From contig JAFGOE010000019.1 in the NCBI GenBank assembly GCA_016926625.1, positions 1 through 64,000 on the forward strand: 64,000 nucleotides of DNA, read 5' to 3'. Shown here piece by piece: positions 20,227-29,831 of this stretch. The number at the start of each line of letters is the position of its first letter. Position 1 is the stretch's first letter. This DNA is from Candidatus Zhuqueibacterota bacterium. Lineage in GTDB: Bacteria > Zhuqueibacterota > Zhuqueibacteria > Thermofontimicrobiales > Thiofontviventaceae. The notes beneath the pieces were generated by a model. That model did not search any database and was not told the origin of the DNA. It worked only from the letters and a program-made list of their open reading frames with translations. The position numbers and the translations under genes were made by a program.

Positions 20227-20760
20227 ATGAAGATATATATAAATAGGCTTGAAGAAGGACTCAATGAGCTTACTCATGATTATGAAGCCGAGTCATTAGA
20301 CCTTATATCGTTAGTAGATCGTGAAGTAAGGTTTAATGATCCTGTCCATGTTCAGGTCAATATAAACAAAGTACATTCTCAGTATTTTTTCCAGATCTTT
20401 GTCGAGACTTCAGCAATCTTCGTATGCGACCGCTGTCTAGAAGATTTTGAGATGTCGATACGAGACAATTTCAGGGTAGTGTATTCGACAGAGAAATCTT
20501 ATCTGGATGAACAAAACGATGATCTGGGTATACGATATCTTCATTCAGAGAGCGATGTGGTCGATCTCAGTGAAGATGTCAGAGAGTCCGTGTTATTAGC
20601 AATTCCGATGAAAGTTCTCTGTTCAGGGGACTGTAAGGGAATATGCCCTGAATGCGGGGCTAATCTCAACAAAGGATCGTGCATCCATCAACAGCAGCGT
20701 ATGGATCCGAAATGGGAAGCATTAAAGGGATTGTCAGATAAACATAAAAAGAACAACTAA
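20227..20760 (+). CDS. YceD/DUF177 family protein
   Basis: CDRCLEDFEMSI, CSGDCKGICPECGANLNKGSC; immediately upstream of rpmF and plsX. Confidence 0.9.
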   Translation: MKIYINRLEEGLNELTHDYEAESLDLISLVDREVRFNDPVHVQVNINKVHSQYFFQIFVETSAIFVCDRCLEDFEMSIRDNFRVVYSTEKSYLDEQNDDLGIRYLHSESDVVDLSEDVRESVLLAIPMKVLCSGDCKGICPECGANLNKGSCIHQQQRMDPKWEALKGLSDKHKKNN

Positions 20761-20781
20761 AATCGAGTTTCTATTTAATCA

Positions 20782-20824
20782 CGCTCATGTCGGATTATTG
20801 TGAACTAGTCGTTCGACATGAGCG
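20782..20824. repeat. Perfect 11-bp inverted repeat between the DUF177 gene and rpmF
   Basis: cgctcatgtcg (20782-20792) and cgacatgagcg (20814-20824), 21-nt loop. Confidence 0.6.
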
Positions 20825-20854
20825 AATTTAATTTTTACGAAGGGTAAGAAGATT

Positions 20855-21037
20855 ATGCCACTACCAAAGAGAAGACATTCGAAAGCAAGAGGAGCTAAAC
20901 GCAGGACAAACTGGAAGTTAGATTCACCCACTGTGATGAATTGTCCCAATTGTGATCAACCCAAGTTACCACACAGAGCGTGTCCTAATTGTGGTTATTA
21001 TAATAACCGGATGGTTTTTATACCAAAAGAGAGTTAA
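20855..21037 (+). CDS. rpmF: 50S ribosomal protein L32
   Basis: MPLPKRRHSKARGAKRRTNW...NCPNCDQPKLPHRACPNCGYYNNR. Confidence 0.97.
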   Translation: MPLPKRRHSKARGAKRRTNWKLDSPTVMNCPNCDQPKLPHRACPNCGYYNNRMVFIPKES

Positions 21038-21047
21038 TCCGAATCCT

Positions 21048-22067
21048 ATGAAAATAGCTGTAGATGCAATGGGAGGAGATTACGCTCCTCAGGCTATTGT
21101 CAGTGGAGCCGTTGCCGCGGCGATGGCTGTTAAAAATCGATTCGAGATCATCCTGGTGGGTGATGAAGAGGTTTTGCGGCACGAACTGTCACATTTTTTT
21201 CATGCGAAAGATCTGCCTATAAGCATACACCATGCAGCGCAGAAGGTAGAGATGACTGATGCGCCGTCGGTTGCATTAAAGCAGAAACGTGATTCTTCGA
21301 TAGCCGTTGCCATGCGATTACACAAAGAGGGTCTCGCCGATGCCGTGGTGAGTGCCGGCAATACAGGGGCAGTCCTGGCTTCGGCCCTGGTGTCTTTAAG
21401 AAAGATTAAGGGAGTAATCAGGCCAGCCATAGGCTCTCTGTTGCCAAACGGTCGCGACGTGACTCTTATGATCGATGCGGGAACGAACGTCGATTGTAAA
21501 CCGGTGCATCTACTGCAATTTGGTTTGATGGGAAGTATATTTTTCGAAAAGATGATAGGCAAAAAAGAACCGGCAGTGGGTTTGCTGAACATCGGAGAAG
21601 AAGAATCAAAAGGCAATGAAGTATCTCAGAGGACTTACCAGCTTCTCCGATCGAGTAAATTAAACTTTATCGGCAACATCGAAGGGAATGAGATATTGAA
21701 AGGCAAGGTCGATGTCGTTCTTTGCGATGGTTTCGTAGGTAATATCATTCTAAAGTTTGCGGAATCGTTTAATAAGATTTACTCGTCAAATTTACGCAAT
21801 AAGATCGGGAAGCGGTTACAATACAATTTAGGAGCTTATCTACTCAAACCAGCATTTATGATGCTGAAAAAGACGTTCGATTATGCCGAATATGGTGGTG
21901 TACCGTTACTCGGTGTCAACGGAGTTTGCATCATTTGTCATGGTAGCTCCTCTCCCAAAGCGATCAAGAATGCTATATTCGAAGCAGAAAAGATCAATAA
22001 CGAGCATGTGAATGAGCACATAGAGGAAATCCTTGGAAAATTTAGCGAGGGAAAAATTGGACTTTAA
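21048..22067 (+). CDS. plsX: Phosphate acyltransferase PlsX
   Basis: MKIAVDAMGGDYAPQAIVSGA, VSAGNTGAVLASAL, LNIGEEESKGN, VDVVLCDGFVGNI. ORF-track start 20952 lies inside rpmF and is rejected. Confidence 0.97.
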   Translation: MKIAVDAMGGDYAPQAIVSGAVAAAMAVKNRFEIILVGDEEVLRHELSHFFHAKDLPISIHHAAQKVEMTDAPSVALKQKRDSSIAVAMRLHKEGLADAVVSAGNTGAVLASALVSLRKIKGVIRPAIGSLLPNGRDVTLMIDAGTNVDCKPVHLLQFGLMGSIFFEKMIGKKEPAVGLLNIGEEESKGNEVSQRTYQLLRSSKLNFIGNIEGNEILKGKVDVVLCDGFVGNIILKFAESFNKIYSSNLRNKIGKRLQYNLGAYLLKPAFMMLKKTFDYAEYGGVPLLGVNGVCIICHGSSSPKAIKNAIFEAEKINNEHVNEHIEEILGKFSEGKIGL

Positions 22068-23046
22068 ATACGATTCAATGATAACGGGTCTTGGATTTGC
22101 GGTACCGAAAAAGGTATTAACGAATAAAGATTTTGAAAGAATGGTTGATACGAGTGACGAATGGATAGTGGAACGTACCGGAATGAAAGAACGTCATATC
22201 GGAGAGGAAGGGGTAGTCACGTCTGACCTTTGTGCCGATGCTGCTAAAATTGCCATGGAGCGCGCCAATGTGAGCGCAGAGCAGATCGATGCGATCATCA
22301 TCGGTACAATCACGGGTGATGTGGGTTTCCCGGCAACGGCCTGCTACGTGCAAAACAAACTGAACGCAGTAAATGCCGTCGCGTTCGATATCAGCGCTGC
22401 CTGCTCTGGTTTCCTCTATGCGCTTGAGTTAGCCGACGCATATATAGCATCTGGTAAATATAAAACCATCCTGACTATTGGCGGAGAAATGCTCAGTCGT
22501 GTCACCGACTATCAGGATCGACGAACGTGCGTCTTGTTTGGAGATGGCGCGGGCGCTGCAATCATTCAGCCATCCGATGGTACGAGGGGAATTATCAGTA
22601 CCTATATCGGGACAGATGGCCATTTAGCCGATCTGTTAATGATGCCGGGTGGTGGAAGTAAATATCCGGCTTCGATAGAGACCGTTAAAGAAAGAATGCA
22701 TTATATACAGATGGCTGGCCAGGAGGTATTCAAGGCAGCAGTGAAGACCATGGGAGATGCAGCCGTTAAAATATTGCACGATTCTGGTGTCCCCGGTGAT
22801 AAATTAAAATTACTGATCACTCATCAGGCGAATACCAGAATAATCAATGCAACAGCCAAACGCATTAAAATACCCATGGAAAAAGTGTTTATTAACATCG
22901 AAAAATATGGTAATACCTCGGCTGCCTCCATACCGATCGCTCTCACCGAAGCTGTCGAACAAGGCGTCCTGCAAAAGGACGATTTATGCTTATTGGTGAG
23001 CTTCGGTGGTGGCTTCACGTTTGGGGCCGTATTATTTAAATATTAA
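22057..23046 (+). CDS. fabH: Beta-ketoacyl-ACP synthase III
   Basis: ITGLGFAVPKKVLTN, DISAACSGFLYAL, LITHQANTRI, GNTSAASIPIAL. Start uncertain (TTG 22057 or ATG 22078). Confidence 0.95.
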   Translation: MDFKYDSMITGLGFAVPKKVLTNKDFERMVDTSDEWIVERTGMKERHIGEEGVVTSDLCADAAKIAMERANVSAEQIDAIIIGTITGDVGFPATACYVQNKLNAVNAVAFDISAACSGFLYALELADAYIASGKYKTILTIGGEMLSRVTDYQDRRTCVLFGDGAGAAIIQPSDGTRGIISTYIGTDGHLADLLMMPGGGSKYPASIETVKERMHYIQMAGQEVFKAAVKTMGDAAVKILHDSGVPGDKLKLLITHQANTRIINATAKRIKIPMEKVFINIEKYGNTSAASIPIALTEAVEQGVLQKDDLCLLVSFGGGFTFGAVLFKY

Positions 23047-23056
23047 GGCTTTATTC

Positions 23057-24082
23057 ATGAAGAAAGTTAGTCCTCTTTTGCTGATTTTGCTGGTGACGAC
23101 TCAACTTCAGGCTAAAGAAAGATTAAATTTCTTGGTACCTGCACATCCTGTTCTTTGGGGTGTTGAAACGATATATGTCGATCAGACAGCGAAAGAGGAT
23201 AGTTTTACTGTCGATTTTACCGATTCACTCGTTTGTCGTCTGCGTCGCATCGAATATTTTAAAATAATCGATCAAGACTACCTGAGAAAGAATTTTACAG
23301 GTCTTTTTTTCGATGATTCATTGACATATGCTGAAAAAATGCAAATTGCGGGTGATTCGATCGGCGTGGAGATCGTACTACAATGTTCTATTGACAATTT
23401 GATTCTCGGTCCGGACGAAGAAGGGAGTGATGAGGTGGTAGCGAGGGTGTGGACGGGTGAATATGAGAGAGATAAATTCGGTAAAGTGCTTTACGATGAG
23501 ATCGATGGTGATACTCTGCGCATTAAAAAGTTTGTAAACAGAAAAATTCTTAAAAATTACCGCTATCGTAGGGCAACTATCGAAACATCGTTCCAGGTAA
23601 GCGATTTTTCGACGCATGCCTTACTCATGAAAGAGAAAATATGCAGTAAATACGACAGTGGCAAAATTTATGAATCTGAATATGGATCGCTGAGATCGTA
23701 TCCGGAGATAAGCGATTCACTCATGATACAGGCGATTGAGGGGGTTGTGGCTCACATCGAACCTCAATATCGAGTCAAGAAACGTCATCTGCAACGAGAT
23801 GAAGGCTTGATTGATGAAGCCGTCCTGTATGCGATCGAAGGTCTGTATCCCGAAGCGATCCGGACTCTGTTAGAGGCTGAATATATTTATCCCGAGCATG
23901 CATCGGTTTACTATAATCTTGGTATCATCCATGAGGCAATCGGAAAATACCACGAGGCCATTTCCTATTATAAAAAGGCGATATTAATCGATGATGAGGA
24001 TAAACTGTACCGCCAGGCTTTAATCGAGCTTGAGAAGGCAGCAGAACAGAGACGTAAATTGATACAAGAAGGAGCTGAATAG
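23057..24082 (+). CDS. Exported protein with C-terminal TPR repeats, inserted in the fab cluster
   Basis: Signal peptide MKKVSPLLLILLVTTQLQA; C-terminal ASVYYNLGIIHEAIGKYHEAISYYKKAILIDDEDKLY. Confidence 0.8.
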   Translation: MKKVSPLLLILLVTTQLQAKERLNFLVPAHPVLWGVETIYVDQTAKEDSFTVDFTDSLVCRLRRIEYFKIIDQDYLRKNFTGLFFDDSLTYAEKMQIAGDSIGVEIVLQCSIDNLILGPDEEGSDEVVARVWTGEYERDKFGKVLYDEIDGDTLRIKKFVNRKILKNYRYRRATIETSFQVSDFSTHALLMKEKICSKYDSGKIYESEYGSLRSYPEISDSLMIQAIEGVVAHIEPQYRVKKRHLQRDEGLIDEAVLYAIEGLYPEAIRTLLEAEYIYPEHASVYYNLGIIHEAIGKYHEAISYYKKAILIDDEDKLYRQALIELEKAAEQRRKLIQEGAE

Positions 24083-25005
24083 TGGCGAAGAAGGCGTTTC
24101 TTTATCCTGGACAAGCTTCACAATATGTTGGAATGGGTAAAGATCTGTATGAGCACTACGAGAAAGCTCGTACGATATTTGATCGTGCACAAGCATTTCT
24201 TGGCTTCGATCTGAAGCGTGTCTGTTTCGAGGGTCCGGAGGAGGAATTAAAACAGACAAGAATTACACAACCTGCAATTTTTATCCATAGTTACATCGTA
24301 ACACAACTATTAAAGGATAAAAACATGTTGCCTGATTTCGTGGCTGGTCATAGTCTCGGTGAGTACAGCGCGTTAGTGGCGGCGGGTGTGTTGTCCTTCG
24401 AGGATGCCTTGAACGTTGTCAAGATACGCGGCGAACAGATGCAAAAGGCAGGAGAGATTCATCCCGGCACGATGGCTGCGATTATCGGACTGGGAGAGGC
24501 TGAGCTTGCTCAATTGTGTCAGCAGGCTTCACAGGTAGGAGTTGTTAAAATTGCGAATTACAATTCTCCTGGTCAATTGGTAGTCTCCGGCTCTGTCGAG
24601 GGTGTGAAGGAGGTCATGAAGGCGGCTAATGAAAAAGGCGCTAAGCGGGTCATCGAACTCGTCGTCAGTGGTGCGTTCCACTCGCCTTTAATGGAAGATG
24701 CACAGAACGGATTAAAGCAAGCGCTTGCGGAGGCAAAATTTGGGGACGCCCTTATCCCGGTTTATCCGAACGTCACTGCAAAAGCTACTGTCGAAGCAGA
24801 GGAGCTTCGAAAAAGCTCGTTTTTGCAATTGACACATCCGGTGTTATGGACGGATATTATTCAAAATATCATCGCTGCTGGTGCTGAACAGTTTTATGAA
24901 ATCGGTCCGGAAAAGGTACTTACCGGATTGTTGAAGCGAATCAATCGCGACTACTCATGCGTCGCGGTGGGTACTGTTGAACAACTCGATACGATTCAGT
25001 CTTGA
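24082..25005 (+). CDS. fabD: Malonyl-CoA:ACP transacylase
   Basis: FLYPGQASQYVGMGKDLY, VAGHSLGEYSALVAAG, SGAFHSPLM. GTG start. Confidence 0.97.
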   Translation: MAKKAFLYPGQASQYVGMGKDLYEHYEKARTIFDRAQAFLGFDLKRVCFEGPEEELKQTRITQPAIFIHSYIVTQLLKDKNMLPDFVAGHSLGEYSALVAAGVLSFEDALNVVKIRGEQMQKAGEIHPGTMAAIIGLGEAELAQLCQQASQVGVVKIANYNSPGQLVVSGSVEGVKEVMKAANEKGAKRVIELVVSGAFHSPLMEDAQNGLKQALAEAKFGDALIPVYPNVTAKATVEAEELRKSSFLQLTHPVLWTDIIQNIIAAGAEQFYEIGPEKVLTGLLKRINRDYSCVAVGTVEQLDTIQS

Positions 25006-25118
25006 TATTGTTGTTCGCAATCTGCAGTACAGAATAGCATAGATAGCTGAGGCAGATAGAATATTAATAATCATAACGTGTGGTGGCTTCAGCATTTTTA
25101 AAATGATCGATGCAGAAG

Positions 25119-25141
25119 GTATTCATTCCTACAATGAATAC
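25119..25141. promoter_or_regulatory. Perfect 9-bp palindrome GTATTCATT-N5-AATGAATAC upstream of fabG
   Basis: Read directly; ends 32 nt before the fabG ATG. Confidence 0.5.
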
Positions 25142-25173
25142 ACTTTGATTTCTCACAGAGGGGAGAGCAAAAG

Positions 25174-25911
25174 ATGGTATTAAAAGATAAAGTCGCGCTT
25201 ATTACTGGAGGAGCTCGCGGCATCGGTAAAGAGATTGCGTTGGAACTGGCCAGACGCGGCGCCGATATCGTGATTTGCGATCTGATCGAGGAAGTTTCTG
25301 CAACGGCTAAAGAGATAGAAAAATTAGGAGTGACCGCTGTTGGTTACGTTGCAGACATAACGAATAAAACAGATGTCGACCAGTTGATGACGAACATACT
25401 GGCTAAGTTCTCTCGTCTCGATATCCTGGTGAACAATGCCGGTATCACACGAGATAACCTATTAATTCGCATGAGCGATGAGGAGTGGGATTCGGTAATC
25501 GCGGTCAACCTTAAGGGGACCTTTAACTGTCTTCGTGCTGCGGCTAAAATTATGATCAAACAGCGATCAGGGAAGATAATTAATGTGGCTTCGGTCGTCG
25601 GAATGATGGGAAACATGGGTCAAGCTAATTATGCTGCTTCGAAAGGAGGAGTGATCAGTTTGACCAAGTCGGCTGCAAAGGAGTTAGCGAGTCGCGGAGT
25701 GACTGTCAATGCAGTTGCTCCCGGATACATCGAGACGAAGATGACTGAGGTGTTGTCGGATAAAGTGAAGGAGATGTTTGAAACTCTAATTCCGATGAAA
25801 AGAGCCGGAACTGCTAACGACGTTGCACGAGTCGTCTCATTTCTGGCGTCAGCGGATGCAGATTATGTAACAGGACAAGTAATTAAGGTAGATGGTGGCA
25901 TGTTGATGTGA
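25174..25911 (+). CDS. fabG: 3-oxoacyl-ACP reductase
   Basis: VALITGGARGIGKEIA, LVNNAGITRDNLLIRM, NYAASKGGV, VTGQVIKVDGGMLM. Confidence 0.97.
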   Translation: MVLKDKVALITGGARGIGKEIALELARRGADIVICDLIEEVSATAKEIEKLGVTAVGYVADITNKTDVDQLMTNILAKFSRLDILVNNAGITRDNLLIRMSDEEWDSVIAVNLKGTFNCLRAAAKIMIKQRSGKIINVASVVGMMGNMGQANYAASKGGVISLTKSAAKELASRGVTVNAVAPGYIETKMTEVLSDKVKEMFETLIPMKRAGTANDVARVVSFLASADADYVTGQVIKVDGGMLM

Positions 25912-25971
25912 TGTTTACATGCTGAAAATTTATTAGTTTACATTTTTTCATTTAACAAGAGGAGAATTCAA

Positions 25972-26208
25972 ATGGCTTTAGAAGAAAGAGTAAAGGAAAT
26001 CATCGTAGATCAACTCGGCGTTGATGCGAATGAAGTAACAGAAAATGCTCATTTTATCGAAGATTTAGGTGCCGATTCATTGGATACAGTTGAATTGGTC
26101 ATGGCGTTCGAAGAGGAATTTGATGTTGAAATTCCTGATGAAGATGCGGAAAAAATTATCACAGTCGGTGCTGCAATCAATTACCTGAAAGAAAAAGTAG
26201 GTGAATAG
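25972..26208 (+). CDS. acpP: Acyl carrier protein
   Basis: [35 protein letters not shown]. Confidence 0.98.
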   Translation: MALEERVKEIIVDQLGVDANEVTENAHFIEDLGADSLDTVELVMAFEEEFDVEIPDEDAEKIITVGAAINYLKEKVGE

Positions 26209-26245
26209 GCACTTATAAAGAAATAGCAAAAAAAATCAGTAAATT

Positions 26246-26285
26246 GAGCGCGTCGGAACAGATGAATCATCATTCCGGCGCGCTT
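26246..26285 (+). repeat. 13-bp stem-loop between acpP and fabF, no T-tract
   Basis: gagcgcgtcggaa (26246-26258) pairs with ttccggcgcgctt (26273-26285), 14-nt loop. Confidence 0.55.
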
Positions 26286-26325
26286 CGGATTGATGATCAG
26301 ATAATTTAGTCAAGGAGCTTTCTTT

Positions 26326-27564
26326 ATGAACAAAAGGGTAGTCGTCACTGGAATGGGAATTTTATCCCCTCTTGCGATCGATCTTGGCAACTACTGGACA
26401 TCTCTAGTTGAGGGTAGAAGTGGCGTGGACTATATTACTCGGTTTGACACGACAGATTTCGACGTCAAAATTGCAGCGGAGATCAAGGATCTTAATATTG
26501 ATGATTGGCTTGATAAAAAAGAATCCAGGAAGATGGATGGGTTCACGCGATATGGAGTCATCGCTGCTGAACTTGCTGTAAAGGATGCAAATATCGATTT
26601 TGATAAAACAGATCGCTCACGAGTCGGAGTCATCACCGGTTCCGGAATCGGTGGCATGGAAACGTTCGAGAAAGAGTATCGAACATATTTTGAGAAGGGT
26701 CCCAATCGCGTCAGTCCATTTTTCATTCCAATGATGATCCCTGATATCCTGCCTGGTCGCATTAGTATACAGTATGGATGTAAAGGACCTAATTACACTG
26801 TGATATCGGCATGTGCGTCCGCATCCCATGCAATCGGTAACGCCTTCAGAGATATCAAACACGGCGTCACCGATGTCATGATAACTGGAGGAAGTGAAGC
26901 CACGATAACTCCGATGGGGATCGCCGGATTTTCGAACATGAAAGCGCTGTCAACGCGGAACGATGATCCGAAGCATGCCAGCAGGCCGTTCGATAAGGAG
27001 AGAGATGGTTTTATCGTAGGAGAAGGCGCGGCGATAATCATACTCGAATCGGAGGAGCATGCGATAAAAAGGGGTGCGAAGATCTATGCAGAGATATGTG
27101 GTGTGGGATTTTCGGCTGATGCCTATCATATTACTGCTCCGGTTCCTGATGGCGAAGGCGCAGCTCAGGCTATGCTCGCGGCGATAGCAGAAGCTGGTGT
27201 CGGCACTGGCGAGATCGATTATATTAATGCACATGGCACATCGACACCGTACAACGACAAAACCGAGACGCAGGCTATCAAGAAGGCGTTCGGCGACAGG
27301 GCGTATGATATTCCGATTAGTTCGACCAAGTCCATGATTGGTCACTTGTTGGGTGCATCCGGTGCAGCCGAACTCGTGGCAACTATATTATGTCTTTCTC
27401 ATGATACGATTCATCCGACGATCAATTATGAAGTTCCTGATCCCGAGTGTGATCTGAATTACACTCCAAATAAGGCAGTCAGAAAAGAATTGAATTACGT
27501 TCTCTCTAATTCTTTCGGTTTTGGCGGACATAATGCATCAATTTTAGTCGCAAAATATCGTTAA
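26326..27564 (+). CDS. fabF: Beta-ketoacyl-ACP synthase II
   Basis: RVVVTGMGILSPLA, VISACASASHAIGNA, NAHGTSTPYNDKTET, SNSFGFGGHNASI. Confidence 0.97.
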   Translation: MNKRVVVTGMGILSPLAIDLGNYWTSLVEGRSGVDYITRFDTTDFDVKIAAEIKDLNIDDWLDKKESRKMDGFTRYGVIAAELAVKDANIDFDKTDRSRVGVITGSGIGGMETFEKEYRTYFEKGPNRVSPFFIPMMIPDILPGRISIQYGCKGPNYTVISACASASHAIGNAFRDIKHGVTDVMITGGSEATITPMGIAGFSNMKALSTRNDDPKHASRPFDKERDGFIVGEGAAIIILESEEHAIKRGAKIYAEICGVGFSADAYHITAPVPDGEGAAQAMLAAIAEAGVGTGEIDYINAHGTSTPYNDKTETQAIKKAFGDRAYDIPISSTKSMIGHLLGASGAAELVATILCLSHDTIHPTINYEVPDPECDLNYTPNKAVRKELNYVLSNSFGFGGHNASILVAKYR

Positions 27565-27594
27565 ATTATATATGCTGAATAGAATGGTACAATT

Positions 27595-28347
27595 TTGAAA
27601 TTCTTATCTTTTTTTACTCGAATATTCAGAAAAAAAAGCCTAAAGATTCTTAGTGATGATTTAATCAGCGAGTTGGAATCGAAGTTAGATTATCAATTTA
27701 AGAATAAAGACGTACTGATTCAAGCACTGAAGCATCGTTCATTCCTTGCAGTGACGGGTGAATCACGATTATATTCCAATGAGCGTTTAGAATTGCTGGG
27801 TGATTCAGTTCTCGGAATTATAGTCACCGAGCACTTGTATAAAAAATACCCTGAAAAAGAGGAAGGTGATCTGACATCGATGAAGTCGCTCATAGTCAGT
27901 CGCAAGATTTTAGCTCGGACCGCTAATAATCTGAATTTGGGCAAATACATCTTATTAAATGATGCAGAAAAGAAAGCAGGAGGTCGTCACAGACCCTCCA
28001 TCGTCGCGGATGCGTTTGAGGCACTGACCGGAGCCATATATCTCGATGGTGGTTTAATGGAAGCGATCAAGTTTATCCACAGCTTTCTGCTAGTGGATCT
28101 GAGTGATCTGCTTACTGAGGAACAAAATCAAAATTACAAGAGCATGTTGCTCGAATATTCACAGAGCCAGAATTACGGCCTGCCTGTCTATGTGGTGAAG
28201 AAAGAAACTGGCCCCGATCACAATAAAACCTTCACCATCGAAGTCAGAGTAAACGACTCGATCAGAGGAATCGGAATCGGCAATAGTAAGAAAAAAGCCG
28301 AACAAATCGCAGCAAAGAATGCACTTAAAAAACTGCTAGTTAATTGA
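27595..28347 (+). CDS. rnc: Ribonuclease III
   Basis: NERLELLGDSVLGIIV, ADAFEALTGAIYLDGG, C-terminal dsRBD GIGNSKKKAEQIAAKNAL. TTG start uncertain. Confidence 0.95.
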   Translation: MKFLSFFTRIFRKKSLKILSDDLISELESKLDYQFKNKDVLIQALKHRSFLAVTGESRLYSNERLELLGDSVLGIIVTEHLYKKYPEKEEGDLTSMKSLIVSRKILARTANNLNLGKYILLNDAEKKAGGRHRPSIVADAFEALTGAIYLDGGLMEAIKFIHSFLLVDLSDLLTEEQNQNYKSMLLEYSQSQNYGLPVYVVKKETGPDHNKTFTIEVRVNDSIRGIGIGNSKKKAEQIAAKNALKKLLVN

Positions 28348-28361
28348 TCCGGAGGAGATTG

Positions 28362-29522
28362 ATGGATTATTTCTTGAGCGAACAGCAACTCGAGCTACAA
28401 AAGTTAACCCGAAAAATAGCCGAAGAGAAGGTTAGGCCCGTCGCTGCGCAATACGATCGATCGGGCGAGTTCCCATGGGATCTAGTAAAATTATTTGCAG
28501 AGCTCGATTTGTTCAGGGTGTTTATTGAAGAAGAGTATGGCGGGCTCGGTGGTGGTGTGTTAGATCTGTCCATCGTGACCGAGGAATTATCGAGAGCCTG
28601 TGGCGGTATTGCCATCTGCCTGGCTGCTTCTGCCCTGGGTTCATTTCCGATTACGCTCTACGGTACTCCTGAACAGAAAGAGAAATATCTCCCTGCGCTC
28701 GCAGATGGCACTTCGCTCGGTGGTTTCTGTCTGACCGAGGCCGAGGCAGGCTCGGACGTAAGTGCGATGAAAACCAGAGCTGTCAAAGATGGTGATCATT
28801 ACATTTTGAACGGCACCAAACATTTTATAACCAATGGCAGCATTGCTGATGTCTATACGGTTATCGCCTCCACCGATCCGACGAAGGGGAGCAGAGGAGC
28901 ATCCGCATTTATCGTGGATAAAACGATAAAGGGATTATCGTTCGGTAAAAAAGAGGATAAAATGGGTATTCGTGCCTCAGTCACCAGTGAGGTGGTCTTC
29001 GAAGATTGCATTGTTCCTATGGCCAATAGAATTGGCAGCGAAGGACAGGGATTTATGATCGCGATGAAAACGCTGGATCGCTCAAGACCCGGCGTCGCTG
29101 CTCAGGCAGTTGGTATTGCACAGGGTGCACTGGACTTAGCCGTAGAATACGCTCGCGGTCGAACACAATTTGATCAACCGATCGCTTCATTCCAGGGGAT
29201 TCAATTTATGCTCGCTGATATGGCGACTCAAGTTGAAGCCGCACGTTCATTGGTTTATGCGACAGCGAGGATGGTCGATTCTGGAACAAAGAACATAGGA
29301 AAAGAATCGGCCATGTGCAAACTGTTTGCTTCTGATGTCGCGATGAAGGTAACCACCGATGCGGTTCAAATATTCGGCGGTTACGGGTACATGAAGGATT
29401 ATCCCATAGAAAAGTTTATGCGAGACGCGAAAATAACACAGATTTATGAGGGAACAAATCAAATACAGCGCCAGGTCATCGGTCGAAGTCTCATTCGTGA
29501 ATTCGCCGGAAAAAGCAAATAA
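28362..29522 (+). CDS. Acyl-CoA dehydrogenase
   Basis: FCLTEAEAGSDVSAMKT, RIGSEGQGFMIAMKTLDRSRPGVAAQAVG, FGGYGYMKDYPIEKFMRDAKI, YEGTNQIQR. Confidence 0.95.
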   Translation: MDYFLSEQQLELQKLTRKIAEEKVRPVAAQYDRSGEFPWDLVKLFAELDLFRVFIEEEYGGLGGGVLDLSIVTEELSRACGGIAICLAASALGSFPITLYGTPEQKEKYLPALADGTSLGGFCLTEAEAGSDVSAMKTRAVKDGDHYILNGTKHFITNGSIADVYTVIASTDPTKGSRGASAFIVDKTIKGLSFGKKEDKMGIRASVTSEVVFEDCIVPMANRIGSEGQGFMIAMKTLDRSRPGVAAQAVGIAQGALDLAVEYARGRTQFDQPIASFQGIQFMLADMATQVEAARSLVYATARMVDSGTKNIGKESAMCKLFASDVAMKVTTDAVQIFGGYGYMKDYPIEKFMRDAKITQIYEGTNQIQRQVIGRSLIREFAGKSK

Positions 29523-29792
29523 TGATGTCTTTTTAAAATAGTTTTTTACGATCTGATGCAATCTAAAACCTTTATCCCAACTGAAACAAATTCAAATGGG
29601 TGAATGTAGGCATCGATCGGATTATCTTTATGATTGGATGTAAGAGTTGCACCTGTAAATCCAGACGTTTTACGATGGATTCAACTAAAATAATTACTCA
29701 TTCCAATGTACGTTTACAAATGCGTAAAATGTAAAGATTATACGAAAATAAGCGTTATTTCATGGTTTCACCAAGAACTTAAAAAAAATTAC

Positions 29793-29823
29793 TTGCAATA
29801 TTAATATTAATTCATTATCTTTA
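29793..29823 (+). promoter_or_regulatory. Predicted promoter TTGC-N19-TATCTTTA upstream of ffh
   Basis: ttgc 29793-29796, 19 nt, tatcttta 29816-29823; ffh ATG at 29832. Confidence 0.55.
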
Positions 29824-29831
29824 TGTGATAA

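Noticed and set aside
20952-21047. Upstream start of the plsX ORF
   Set aside because: Lies inside rpmF in another frame; the conserved PlsX N-terminus MKIAVDAMGGDYAP starts at 21048.
21200-21616. 138-aa minus-strand ORF
   Set aside because: Antisense to plsX; no supporting motif.
26950-27345. 131-aa minus-strand ORF
   Set aside because: Antisense to fabF; no supporting motif.
29523-29792. Possible 4.5S/SRP RNA upstream of ffh
   Set aside because: No GGUCAGG...GGAAG...AGCAGCC-type SRP core motif seen in this gap or in the 18010-18190 region.
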